DNA of 64,000 nucleotides, taken from assembly GCA_946406115.1 (NCBI GenBank), contig OX291547.1, positions 11,041,001 to 11,105,000 of the forward strand, given 5' to 3'. Positions 33,020 to 42,842 of this stretch are shown in pieces. The stretch's first letter is position 1. Each line of letters opens with the position of its first letter. The DNA is from Apoda limacodes (Eukaryota > Arthropoda > Insecta > Lepidoptera > Limacodidae). Under the pieces are notes generated by a model that ran no database searches, was not told the DNA's origin, and saw only the letters and a program-made list of their open reading frames with translations. The position numbers and the translations under genes are program-made.

Positions 33020-33224
33020 CAGAACTTTTCAGCTATTTTTACTTGTTTTTTTTTTAGCAATCGATGTCAAGGTGAATTAAACATGTAGCTAACTTAATAT
33101 TATGTCAATAAGCCTAAGGGGCTTTTTTTACTTTTTAGTGAATTTAATGTCGGTTTACGTTGTTGTTAACAAATAGTTTATTATAATTTAGTTAACAATT
33201 TACTATTTATATTCTATTTTAATA

Positions 33225-33605
33225 GTAAAACAAGTACATTTCAACGCTAATTATCCATATCAAATTCAAAGCTCCCCAAATTTGATGCATTACGTTTTTA
33301 AATACGCACCGCAACACGACGTGTCGCAGTGCACCCAGCTCAATGTAGAGTTGACAACTAGAGTGCTTGACATATAAGTTTGCACGTATTAAAATGCGGA
33401 ACGATGATTCTATCGTATATTGTTTTATTAATGTCATTCACAGTGGTGCCTCCGCCACGCAGAAACTTGGCTAGTCTAGACGTAGAGACCGCTAAAAGCT
33501 CGTGTAAATAATCATAATGATTCAACTTGAAAACATTTTCTCACCTTACTCTAATTTTTTTGAATCTTGGTCGTTACTAAATTGAAATTAGACCATCTGT
33601 GGGTT
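33225..33605 (-). repeat. Family X repeat, copy X4
   Basis: The reverse complement begins near ATGGTCTAATTTCAATTTAG and passes GGTGAGAAAATGTTTTCAAG. It then reads CAAGTTTCTGCGTGGCGGAG, GGCACCACTGTGAATGACAT and CACTGCGACACGTCGTGTTG. It directly follows element M. Confidence 0.7.
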
Positions 33606-33998
33606 ATTCCTTCCCTATACGTAAAAATTTTCCAAATCGGTTTATAAATGACGGAGTTCTGAGGTATTAAACTTAAAAAAAAACATACAACCGAATTCAG
33701 AACCTCCTCCTTTTTTTTGAAGACAGTTAGAAAGCACCATTCCTGACGAGATATTTTGGTTGGCAAATAGTTCAAATGTGAAATGGGCCTTTTAACCAAA
33801 TTAAACGCTCCGCTTTTCATTGCAAATATGAGGAAAGTAGACACGGCCAGATATTCCCTTGAACTTACAAAAAATTTACACTTATCTCGCTTGCCCGATT
33901 TTATTCTATTTTACGCGCAACATCATTTAAGCCAGCCAGTTCTTTTTAATTGTACCTATTTATTGCTAGCTTAATTAAAAAAACTTATTATTATAGAT
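33606..33998. other. AT-rich DNA, nothing recognised
   Basis: Overlapping short frames without motifs; no supported feature. Confidence 0.45.
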
Positions 33999-34308
33999 TA
34001 ACAGCTTTTGCCAGCGGGTCCGCCCGACCTTAATTTGGTTATTGGCGTGAGATTCTTACGCCCACTCCTTGAGTATATTATGAAAGTTTGTTATAGCAAG
34101 CTGTAGCTGCAGGTATAGTACGTTCAAGTGGAATTGGGTTATAGTTACTCCCGCAGTAACTGCATTTTTCAGGATAAAAAGCCTTTGTGTTATTCCAGAC
34201 TAAGATCTATATCTGTGCCAAATTTCATTCAGACCCGTTTAGCTTCTGGCGGGATTAAGTAACAAACATCCATCCAAACTTTCGCTTTTATACTATTAGT
34301 ATAGATTT
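33999..34308 (-). mobile_element. Helitron-like non-autonomous element
   Basis: The minus strand begins TCTATACTAATAGTATAAAA, then GCGAAAGTTTGGATGG, the common lepidopteran Helitron-type 5' start. Its other end, near 33999, reads GGCGGACCCGCTGGCAAAAG on the minus strand. There is no clear CTAG end. Confidence 0.5.
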
Positions 34309-34552
34309 CTAATTTATGTCAATAATCTAACTAAATTAATTAAACGCGGCTTTTTGTTAGCTTAATCCGTGTCTTAGATAGCATCACAAACAAAATTTAA
34401 CTAAATTATTAATTACTATAGTTCCTATAAATCGAAGTGTGGCTATGTAGGTTTCTGTCTTTGTCCGGTGTTGTGTCACTTTATACTCGCTTTTTAGATA
34501 ATATAGTCTATGGACGACTTTCAGAGTACAAGAAATGGAAAATCCATTTCTA

Positions 34553-35171
34553 TCAAAACTTGGTGTACTCAACATAGCGAAGCAGTACTTCACGTCGGGG
34601 CAGAGGTTGTTACTTTACAAGTCGCAATTTCGGCCCCATATTGAGTACTGCTGCCAGCTCTGGGTGCGTGCACCCGGATACCATCTTGGCCCTTTTGACT
34701 CGGTTCAACAACGGGCTGTGAGAATTGTCGACGATCCCAAACTCACTTGCGGTATCGAGCCTCCTTAAGCCTGAGGAGAGACTTTTCCTCCTTGTGTGTG
34801 TTCTACCGCTTGTACAATGGGTTGTGTTCTGAGGAATTGTTTGAAATGATGCCCACGGCTTCTTTCTACCGTCGCACCGCTCGCCATCAGCAGGAAATTC
34901 ATTCTCACACATTAGAACCGTAATGGTTGCGTACAGTGCAGTTTCAGAGAAACTTTCTCCCGCGAACGCTTAAGTTGTGGAATGAGCTCCCTGCCAAGGT
35001 TTTCTCCAAGGACTACAGTATGGAGTTCTTCAAGAAAGAAGTTATTAGATTTCTGAAGGGTCGGCAACGCGCGAGTGCCCTGGTTTTGCAAGCGTCCATA
35101 GGCTACGGTGACCGCTAACTATCAGGCGGACCTTAAGCTTGTTTGCCACCTTGGTGGTATTAAAAAAAAAA
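34553..35171 (+). pseudogene. LINE family G relic, connector to poly-A
   Basis: It begins in the KLGVLNIAKQYFTSGQRLLL block and runs through YKSQFRPHIEYCCQLWVRAP, FDSVQQRAVRIVDDPKLTCG and RTVQFQRNFLPRTLKLWNEL, then PAKVFSKDYSMEFFKKEV. It ends ACCTTGGTGGTATT plus ten A's. At least two frame breaks (near 34765 and 34910) inactivate it. The retained terminal frame is 34927-35118. Confidence 0.85.
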
Positions 35172-35257
35172 CATTTGAAAATACATATGTTTGGAATGTA
35201 CGAGTATGTATGGGACATATAAATTATTCTATCTTCACATATTCTTGTATCCACAGT

Positions 35258-35551
35258 TAAATGATACCCACGGCTACTTTTACCATCGCACTTCTCACCA
35301 TCGGCAGGGAGTTCATTCTCACACTTTAGAAGCTAAATGGTTGCGTACAGTGCTGTTTCAGAGAAACCAAGGTTTTCTCTAAGTGGTTCTACAGCATGGG
35401 GTTCTTCAAGATATAAGTTATTAGATTTTTGAAGGGTCGGCAACGCGTAAGTGATGCCACAGGTGTTGCAAGCGTCCAAAGGCTGCGGTAACCGCTTACC
35501 ATCAGGTGGACCGTAAACTTGTATGCCACCTTAGTGATATTAAAAAAAAAA
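35258..35551 (+). pseudogene. LINE family G relic, second 3' end in tandem
   Basis: Only about 87 bases after the previous copy, another begins at ATGATACCCACGGCTACTTT. It passes TATTTTTACCATC-type sequence, CATTCTCACACTTTAGAAGC and GGTTTTCTCTAAG, and ends CCACCTTAGTGATATT with ten A's. It is more decayed than its neighbour, with a deletion in the LPRTLGLWNE block, so it is an independent insertion rather than a recent duplication. Confidence 0.8.
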
Positions 35552-36141
35552 TATTTCAATATTAATAGAGTTATTTTTATTTAACAAAAGTTTTATGAAA
35601 TAAGTAAATTAAAACAAAACAATGTATTAGACAAATTCGTAAGGATCATGAAATTGTATGTTATGATAAAACTATAAAAAATCATTTTGTTACGTATTTA
35701 TAATGAATTAAGATAGGTAATTAAAACTTTTTCCATTACTTGTGGTGCAATACTTACTGAATTATTCATTCTTGTAATTAATACCCCACATCCAAAACTA
35801 AAACGCAGCCTTCATTTGGTTTCTAGTCGTGTAATCCTCTACTAGTTCGTATTCTATTTCGATGTCAGTGGTACTTATTTACTATTATCGTCTTTTATAA
35901 CACCCTAGGGAAATAATATACTGCCACATAGAATATACTGACCGAGGTACAATTAGAGATTGCCAGAAATACCGTAGTTAGCGACTGTTAATCGATCTTG
36001 TAAACGAGCACCGCTTCGATACTCCCCTTGTTTGTTCATGGAACCTAATATCAGAGACAATTTATTTTCTGTTTAACAAACCATGTACCGTATTCTTGTA
36101 TATTTTATCGGGATTATCCAATGTGCAGAAGAAGCTATTTT
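35552..36141. other. AT-rich DNA, nothing recognised
   Basis: No supported feature. Confidence 0.45.
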
Positions 36142-36250
36142 TCTATACTAATATTATAAAGAGGAAAGATTTGTTTATTTGTTTGTTTGTTTGTATTGAA
36201 TAGGCTCCAAAACTACTATATTGTTGTAGAGTTTTTACTTGCTTTTATTT
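36142..36250 (+). mobile_element. Helitron-like 5' end fragment
   Basis: TCTATACTAATATTATAAAG, AGGAAAGATTTG then a GTTT repeat and GGCTCCAAAACTACT. This is the 5' start typical of lepidopteran non-autonomous Helitrons as I recall them. No matching CTAG terminus was found before 36600. Confidence 0.5.
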
Positions 36251-36616
36251 AACTCACAATACTAAGCTCGGATGACAATACAATATTCCATAGTTTCTTT
36301 GACCAACAACTCCCTACCAGAGTTGTACCAGGGGTACAACCTAGAGGTGGAGATGAAAAATTGAAAAATCTTCAAAATGGGAATTCGGGGTTTTGAAGGT
36401 CGCAGATCACGAATTTGATGTTCATTTTGATGTTATCACCTCTTGGCATATGCAGGAGTGTACCTGAAGGTGGACATTAGGGTGGAACGTGAAAAATTAA
36501 GTGAAAATTTAATTACTAATTTGAATATAACATTGTTCTCCAAGTTCTCATCACCTAACTTATGAAACTTTTTCAATAAACTATAAAATAACAAATAAAT
36601 TATCGCTAAAAAGTTT
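36251..36616. other. AT-rich DNA, nothing recognised
   Basis: Two similar phrases about AGGTGGAGATGAAAAATTGA and AGGTGGACATTAGGGTGGAA suggest a decayed direct repeat. Confidence 0.35.
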
Positions 36617-36995
36617 AAAATAAAAAAAACTTGCTTTTCATAAAACATTAGAATCAAATAAAAATTCAATCTAACCGAAAATTGTACTAAAAAGTAAAAA
36701 ATCATTTTTCAAAATGTATATAATTTTTTTTATATCGACGTACGAGTGCCAGAAAAGCAAGGCGTGCGCACTTACATACAATCACTTGATAAACTCTCAA
36801 TTAATATCCACTAAAACTTTAGCACGTCAAATATTCATGTTGTGCAGACGCCTTGCTTTTCTTGCAGTCGTACGTGGATACAAATTTATTGAAATTCATT
36901 TTGAAAAATTATTTTTTACTTTTTAGTACAAGTTTCGGTCAGATTGAATTTTTATATGATTCTAATGTTTTAAGAAACCCAAGTTTTTAAAAAAT
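36617..36995. mobile_element. Long fold-back MITE, ~150-bp inverted arms
   Basis: The left arm (36617-36771) and the inverse of the right arm (about 36838-36995) align over about 150 bases. Matching blocks are AAAACATTAGAATC, ATAAAAATTCAATCT, TTGTACTAAAAAGTAAAAAA, TTTTTCAAAATG, CGTACGA and AGAAAAGCAAGGCGT. The centre is only about 65 bases. Mismatches are few, so it would form a very stable hairpin. There is no coding capacity. A target duplication was not resolved. Confidence 0.85.
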
Positions 36996-37049
36996 TCTTT
37001 TTTTATTTATCGGATATGTACAAAGTCCGTTTCTTACGTGATAAATTCC

Positions 37050-37130
37050 GTGATAGTCTTTTTCGGTAAAAGACGTGAGGAAACCCCTGACGATGTTTTC
37101 CTTCACCGAAATTTTATATCGATGTGTATA
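37050..37130 (-). repeat. SINE family c fragment
   Basis: The reverse complement reads TTTCGGTGAAGGAAAACATC, GTCAGGGGTTTCCTCACG and TTTTACCGAAAAAG. It corresponds to the GTGAAGGAAAACAT body of the SINE at 24824-25030. Confidence 0.55.
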
Positions 37131-37439
37131 TGCTAGTTTGAATACGTATCTATATGTATGTATATATCTAACTGAAAACATATTAACTACATTCCACGAC
37201 CCAAGTGCTTTAATTTGAATTCCTTTACTAAGTTGTGGAGTTTTAGGCGCCTTCATTAGTGATACATGACGTAATTACAAATCAATAAATACAAGTTTAC
37301 ATGTATAAAACTAATAAATTTCGATACGTTTAATATTATTCATTTAATTCGCTATAATTCTCATTCTCTGTTACATATGATCAGCCTAGATTTGTTTCTT
37401 TATAAATCGTCAAACTCCGTTTTAATAATAATGAAATTA
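37131..37439. other. AT-rich DNA, nothing recognised
   Basis: No supported feature. Confidence 0.45.
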
Positions 37440-37530
37440 AAACCGGCCAAGTGCGTGTCGTACACGCATAATTTAGGGTTCTGTATCTTAATACACGTAT
37501 AAAGCATAAGTTTATTGACTGTATACAAAT
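37440..37530 (+). repeat. Family Z repeat, head fragment
   Basis: AAACCGGCCAAGTGCGTGTC, GTACACGCAT and AGGGTTCTGTATCTTA match the head of the copy at 21112; the rest has decayed. Confidence 0.6.
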
Positions 37531-37599
37531 TTTGACGATTTTATTTAATAAAAGTTCAAATCTATGCTGATTTCATCATCAGTCGCGGATATGACTTAA

Positions 37600-38740
37600 G
37601 TACTTATCATTATCATCATCAGCATCATCATAATAGCTTTTATTGGTCCACTGCTGATGGCGCGCCATTTATCCCGGACCTCTGTCTTCCGCATCCAGCC
37701 ACCACCACCTTTTTAAGGTCGTCGGTCTACCGGGCTGGAGGGTGTCCCACGCTTCGCCTTCCCATACGCGGTCTCCACTATAGGATACGTCTGCTCCATC
37801 GGCCATCGGTCCTCCGACAGACGTGGCCACCCCTCTGCCACTTCAGCTTGCTAATTCTGCGAGCTATGTCGGTAACTTTGGTTCTTTTCCGGATGTCCTC
37901 ATTTCGGATTCGATCCCTTAGACACTCCTTATCGACACTCCAAGCATAGCTCGCTCCATTGCGCGCTGTGCGACCTTGAACTTGTGGACCAGCCCTGCTG
38001 TAAGTGTCCGCGTTTCGGTGGCATAAGTCATGACTTGTCGGATGTACTGGTCAAAGAGTTTCGTCTTCAGATTTTGCGGTACAGGCGACGTGAAGACTTC
38101 ACAAAGTTTACCAAATGCTGCCCACCCTAGCCGGATCCTCCTATCGGCTTCCTTCCCAAAATAGTTTCTGCTCAGTTGGATTTTCTGTCCAAGGTACACA
38201 TAATCCTGGACTACATCAAGTAAGGTACCCGAGACGTATCCTGGCATTGGCACGACGTGTTGGTTGAACATAACTTTTGTCTTATCCAAATTCATGCCAA
38301 GCCCCAATCGTCGAGAGGAGTCATAATAACGATGTCGTCGGCAAACCTCAGGTATGCAATGTATTCGCCGTTTATGTTTACGCCCCGCCTAGGCCAATCA
38401 AGGTTTTGAAGATATCTTCTAGCGCGTTGGTGAACAGTTTCGGGGATATGACGTCCTATGTTCCTGGAACTTGACGGTCATCGTAGCAGCGTTGTAAAGA
38501 CATCGCAGCATCTCAATATATCGCCAGTCTATACGACATCGATGCAAAGAACCTAGCACAGCTAAGGTTTCGATGGAGTCAAAGGGTTTCTCATAGTCCA
38601 CAAACGCCATACACAGCGGCTGATTATACTTTTGAGTTTTTTGTATGATCTGTCGTACAGTATGAATGTGATCTACGGAACTGCTCCGTATACCGATTTG
38701 CATGCGATTTTCCTGTTCTAACTTAATTTCGTTAATATTG
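37600..38740 (-). pseudogene. RTE-type LINE relic, RT domain to 3' tail
   Basis: Minus strand. It starts in the RT palm at about EQENRMQIGIRSSSVDHIHT, then CMAFVDYEKPFDSIE (first catalytic Asp kept) and RYIEMLRCLYNAATM. A frame change near 38420 follows. FADDIVIM is readable at about 38330-38350. After another break come LGMNLDKTKVMFNQH, VYLGQKIQL, LGWAAFGKL, QNLKTKLFDQYI, LVHKFKVAQRAMERAMLGVS. The tail region ends with ATGATGATGCTGATGATGAT-like trinucleotides, usual for RTE elements. The apurinic endonuclease is missing (5' truncation). Several frameshifts make it inactive. The related fragment is 20095-20400. Confidence 0.85.
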
Positions 38741-39261
38741 ACGAATTTGTTTCCCAAGTTAGGATATTTTCACAGTGTAGAATATGAGTACAGAGACCAA
38801 TGCAGCAGCAGCTACAAGGTTACCGGTTCATCAAAAAAAAAAAATCGTCAAAACTTTATTTAAATACAATTGTCGGTATTACTTTGCTATAGCTTGTTTG
38901 CTGCCATAATATGCCTTTTAAAAACTATCGAATTTACAATTAAAAAAAAAATGCCAACTTTCTGACTCACATGTTTTCTACTTTCACATATTTAAAAATG
39001 CTTTTGTTCGAATGGCTAAGAGTTAAATGCATATTCTCTTTGTACGACCAAGCTGCATTTTAAGTGGCTGATACTTAAAGAACAATTGTCTCTAGGCACC
39101 AGTCTCAGTCAAAAGGAAATAGCCTATCGAGCAAATGGCATTCAAAGCTAGCTGCTGTGTTAGTTTTTGTACTATATATTCGACTATATAGTGAGAGTTT
39201 AGGGAATATATAAACTTAATAACAAATTCGTTAATATAAAGTCTATACCTAAATATTTGTT
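38741..39261. other. AT-rich DNA, nothing recognised
   Basis: No supported feature beyond poly-A runs. Confidence 0.45.
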
Positions 39262-39408
39262 TTGGCAAAGGTTTCTCCGGATCCGTTGAGCAGATCAAGG
39301 CTTAAATTTAATGACTGTGTTCTTCGGGATATGGTACAAACCCCGAAAAACGTGAGAACACGATAAATGAACTATATAATAAAAATAATCCTAAACTGAC
39401 CCCTTTTT
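39262..39408 (+). repeat. Dispersed repeat S, copy 2
   Basis: TTTGGCAAAGGTTTCTCCGG, GACTGTGTTCTTCGGGATAT and CGTGAGAACACGATAAA match 18301-18452 in the same orientation. Confidence 0.65.
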
Positions 39409-39525
39409 AACCCCCGACGCAAAGCGAGGGGTGTTATAAGTTTGACCGTTATGTGTCTGTCTGTGGCACCGTAGCTCTTAAAAGGTGAACCGATTTGAAT
39501 CCAGTTTTTTTTTATTTATTGTAAA
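39409..39525 (+). repeat. Dispersed lepidopteran-type repeat
   Basis: CCCCCGACGCAAAGCGAGGG, GTGTTATAAGTTTGACCG, then TGTGTCTGTCTGTGGCACCG and TAGCTCTTAAAAGG form a phrase I recall from lepidopteran intergenic DNA. Class unknown. Confidence 0.5.
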
Positions 39526-39879
39526 TACGTACCGCTCTTCCCGCTCATGACTGCTCGCCAGCCTTGTACATCATAAATGCTCGCACAGTACTTGATCATT
39601 ATTTTGCTGCTATGTTATTTTTAAAACTGCGATATCTCCTGAAATATTCATTGAAATCGAATGATGTAGAGGGCGATTTTGTTTTAAATTAAATACTTGT
39701 GATGAATAACTTATTTATTTGGATAAGGATAAATATCATGTTTATAAAAACACCTTCGCAAATAATACATTATTTTTAAACAAATTTGGTAAGTAAAAAA
39801 AAGGTTATAGTGAGCCAACCTTAAAAGATAGACATATGCTATCCCGGACTTTTTTTAAGACTTTAAAGGGGAACAATTC
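39526..39879. other. AT-rich DNA, nothing recognised
   Basis: No supported feature. Confidence 0.4.
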
Positions 39880-40142
39880 TGTCATACATGATTTTTGCGA
39901 AACTTTAACCGTTTACGCAGCGCACGCAGCGGAAGCTCTCAAAAGAAAAAAAAACCCGATTTTGAAACATTTTTCAATGGTGCTCCGCTCCTAATGGTCT
40001 TAGCGTGATAATATATAGCCTATAGCCTTCCACGATAAATGGACTATCTACCACTGAAAGAATTTTACAAATCGGACCAGTAGTTCCTGAGATTAGCGCG
40101 TTCAAACAAACAAACTCTTCAGCTTTATATTTTAGTGTAGAT
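39880..40142 (-). mobile_element. Helitron-like fragment
   Basis: The minus strand starts TCTACACTAAAATATAAAGC, then GTTTGTTTGAACGCGCTAAT, CTCAGGAACTACTGGTCCGA and GGAAGGCTATAGGCTATATA. This body is widespread in lepidopteran Helitron-like elements. The same body lies in the plus orientation at 52485-52640. Confidence 0.55.
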
Positions 40143-40490
40143 AATAAATATTATAAATGCCAAAGTAAATCTGTCTGCTACTAGTACAGTAAATAACGGT
40201 TTTTGGCTAGCAGTTCTTCCAAGAAAGATGGATTTTGCTGAAATTTTGAGAGTAAGTAGGGAATACCCCAAGAAGCAAAATCTACCCTATGCCAAGGTGT
40301 GCTTTTTCGCGTGGGGTGAATACCACCCCATCTAGGGGTCATCTACTTAAAAAAAAACTCGAGGAATCGATAGAAAGATGGATTTTAAGCTAAAAATATT
40401 CTGCAGAAGTTTTTTTAAAAAATCAATACTTTTTGAGATATTCGTGATCGAAAATGTAAATGTTTTTCGAAAATAACCACGTCTTTGACG
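40143..40490 (+). repeat. Possible second Helitron-like or MITE fragment
   Basis: ATTATAAATGCCAAAGTAAA then TCTGTCTGCTACTAGTACAG resembles the start of another abundant repeat. GGGGTGAATACCACCCC is an inverted motif near 40315-40331. The remainder is unassigned. Confidence 0.35.
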
Positions 40491-42772
40491 TTGTTAGGAC
40501 TGGTAATTAAATATAATTAAATTACAATACAAATCAAATGAAGCTTAGTAATGATAAACTATAAAACTTTAATGTGTGTATTCTACAATAATGAAAACAC
40601 TACTTTGGCGGTCCCCCATTGCGATGACTCTTGGAACAAAATACTGATAAAATACTTATAATAAAGTCAGAGGGCCAACAAACACATATTATTTGTGTAA
40701 CTACTTTTTGATTCTGTCCTAGGGGTTTTTTGAATTAACTTTTTTACTGTTTTTTTTAGTTTTAGAAAAAAAAATTCAAAGTTATAAATGCTACTTTGCT
40801 AACGTTTTTGCTACACGGCTTTACTCGTGATTGTGTTTTAAACCCTGATAAAGATCAAGTTAAAACAAGAAAAACGCGTGCAAAATATTATACGGAACAG
40901 AAGTAAACCTTAAAAACCAATCAGAGACAGTTAAGCAGATGGACGGATATTAGTTTGTCTCCATAGAGTCCTAAAATTATCTGATGGTTTTAAAATAATA
41001 ATTTTCATAACACTTACTCGTAAACAGTGTGGTAAACGTGCTGGTAAAGTGGGTGCTAAGTACTCCCACGAGCTTTCTGTTTGTAATTTTTTCTTTCCTC
41101 AAGGCAAAGGGAGTTTATAAAACCCAAGGGATGATATGGTTCATTGTGTCATTGATCGCACCTCGCGCGCTCTACTAGGACGATAAAACAGTACGTGGAC
41201 TTTATGTACCGTTTTATCTATTTTATCAAGTATTTACAAAAGTGCCATCTGTAGTTTAAGATGTGAAAAACCAAGCGAGCAATCAAACAGGACCCGCGGG
41301 TTTATCACCAATTTTGCGGGAGCAGAGCAAGAGCTTAATATTTCGCAATAATCGCTGTCGAACACCAATTTCGAATTATGAAGCAGCGGTCGCGATGCAA
41401 GTAGCAATAAGTCGACGCTAGCGCCTCTATCAAGCGATTTAGGAGTTAAAAATGCATTTCCAATCGCTACGCGTCATAGAAAGCTCCAAAATCGGAATTA
41501 TGAACAACAATCACGATTAGCGAGCGGTTAGCAAGCCATATGAACTGTCAAATTTGCGTTTACCTTTTTAATGGCTGCAAACTGATCGTTTTCTGATTGC
41601 AAAGCTAATATCAAATTAATTAAAGACTTTAGACATTTTCAAAACATTGATTGTTAAAGCAGATATCCGCAAGAATTGAATCAAAGTTAAGTAACACAAC
41701 AGAAACCAGTGTGCGAGGTCAGAATACGCTTTGTCGTACCTAATACAATTTTCTGTTTAAACTAGTGTTCTGGTTAATTTTGTGTGTGTTTTTTAATTTT
41801 AACCCGCTAATAATAGTGAAAAGAATACAAGAGACATTGACTGTGCTGATTTAAAACCCAAAATTGCCTATAAAATACTGTTACCTACTAATAAAGAATT
41901 GACAATATAAGATTACTAAAATCAAAGAAAATTGTATGTATTTAACGGCAAAATACTAGGACCTACTTATTCATTACACCATAAATGAAGTAGGAAAATA
42001 CCTAACTACCCTTTCTTTTATGTTTGGTCAGTTTTCTGCAAGTATACCTACCCAACGGTCACAACAATAGTATTTAATCATTAGGGCAACCAATTAAAAA
42101 AACAACTTTAAGAATAATACTGTAAACATAGGTAATCAAAGTGAATTAGAAGAAATCTACTAATTTATATATTTCTAGAAGGCAGAGAGCAAATACTGCC
42201 CTACAGCATAGGTGTTCTTAAACACAATATTGCAATTAAAAAGTCATTTTGCTGATTATTACTCAACAGAATAATCATTATAATCATATTTGTTGGTCAA
42301 TTCTAATAATAATCTGTGTGTGCAAAATTATATTTCATCATTGTCACTAACTTAAACATATTGTATAAAGCATTAGTAGGATTTCTTCCATTACTCTTTT
42401 CAAACCCTAGAATATGCTGCTTAGCTCCAGGACCTACTTATTATAACTTACTGTTTGCCTTAATACCATATTGTTTATAGCTAATTTTATAAATTGTTTT
42501 GCAGATAATATGATGAAGATATGATACAAGGTTGATATACCTATGCTGACATGATAGCAAAATGGAATTAAAACCTGAATTTGTGAAAACTGCAACGTTT
42601 CTGCAAGTAAGAAAGTTTGTCCTTTCTTATTTGTCATATGTAGTCAGCAGTACTATCTATATATTAATAAATAAATGTTACTAAGGAATAAATGAAATAT
42701 ATACACAACAAGCACACATGGAATGAAATATAATTGTTACCATAATACAATAAACTATAAAAACAAACCCGC
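40491..42772. other. Mostly unrecognised AT-rich DNA
   Basis: 40755-40860 matches the distal part of repeat S at 18460-18560. ACACTTACTCGTAAACAGTG with a conserved following segment (41010-41080) recurs at 53452-53530. The richer block 41280-41540 shows no recognisable motif. Confidence 0.4.
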
Positions 42773-42842
42773 ATTTTTTGTTATACCACTAAGGTGCTAA
42801 ACAAGCTTGCAGTCCGCCTGATGGTAAATGGTCACCACAGAA
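42773..42842 (-). pseudogene. LINE family G 3'-end fragment
   Basis: The reverse complement reads GTGACCATTTACCATCAGGC, GGACTGCAAGCTTGTTTAGC and ACCTTAGTGGTATAACAAAA. It is the terminal ~70 bases of family G with a degraded poly-A, so a severely 5'-truncated copy. Confidence 0.7.

Larger units (their letters stand above)
28605..33175 (+). mobile_element. Element M copy interrupted by the LINE
   Basis: The left part (28605-28702) has GCAGACATACTGACAGAACA and the target. The right part (33006-33175) resumes with the duplicated target, then TTTTTACTTG, GCAATCGATGTCAAGG, GGGGCTTTTTTTACTTTTTA and GTCGGTTTACGTTGTTGTTA. Joined, they are colinear with 13940-14207, which shows that the LINE is the younger insertion. 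Confidence 0.85.
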
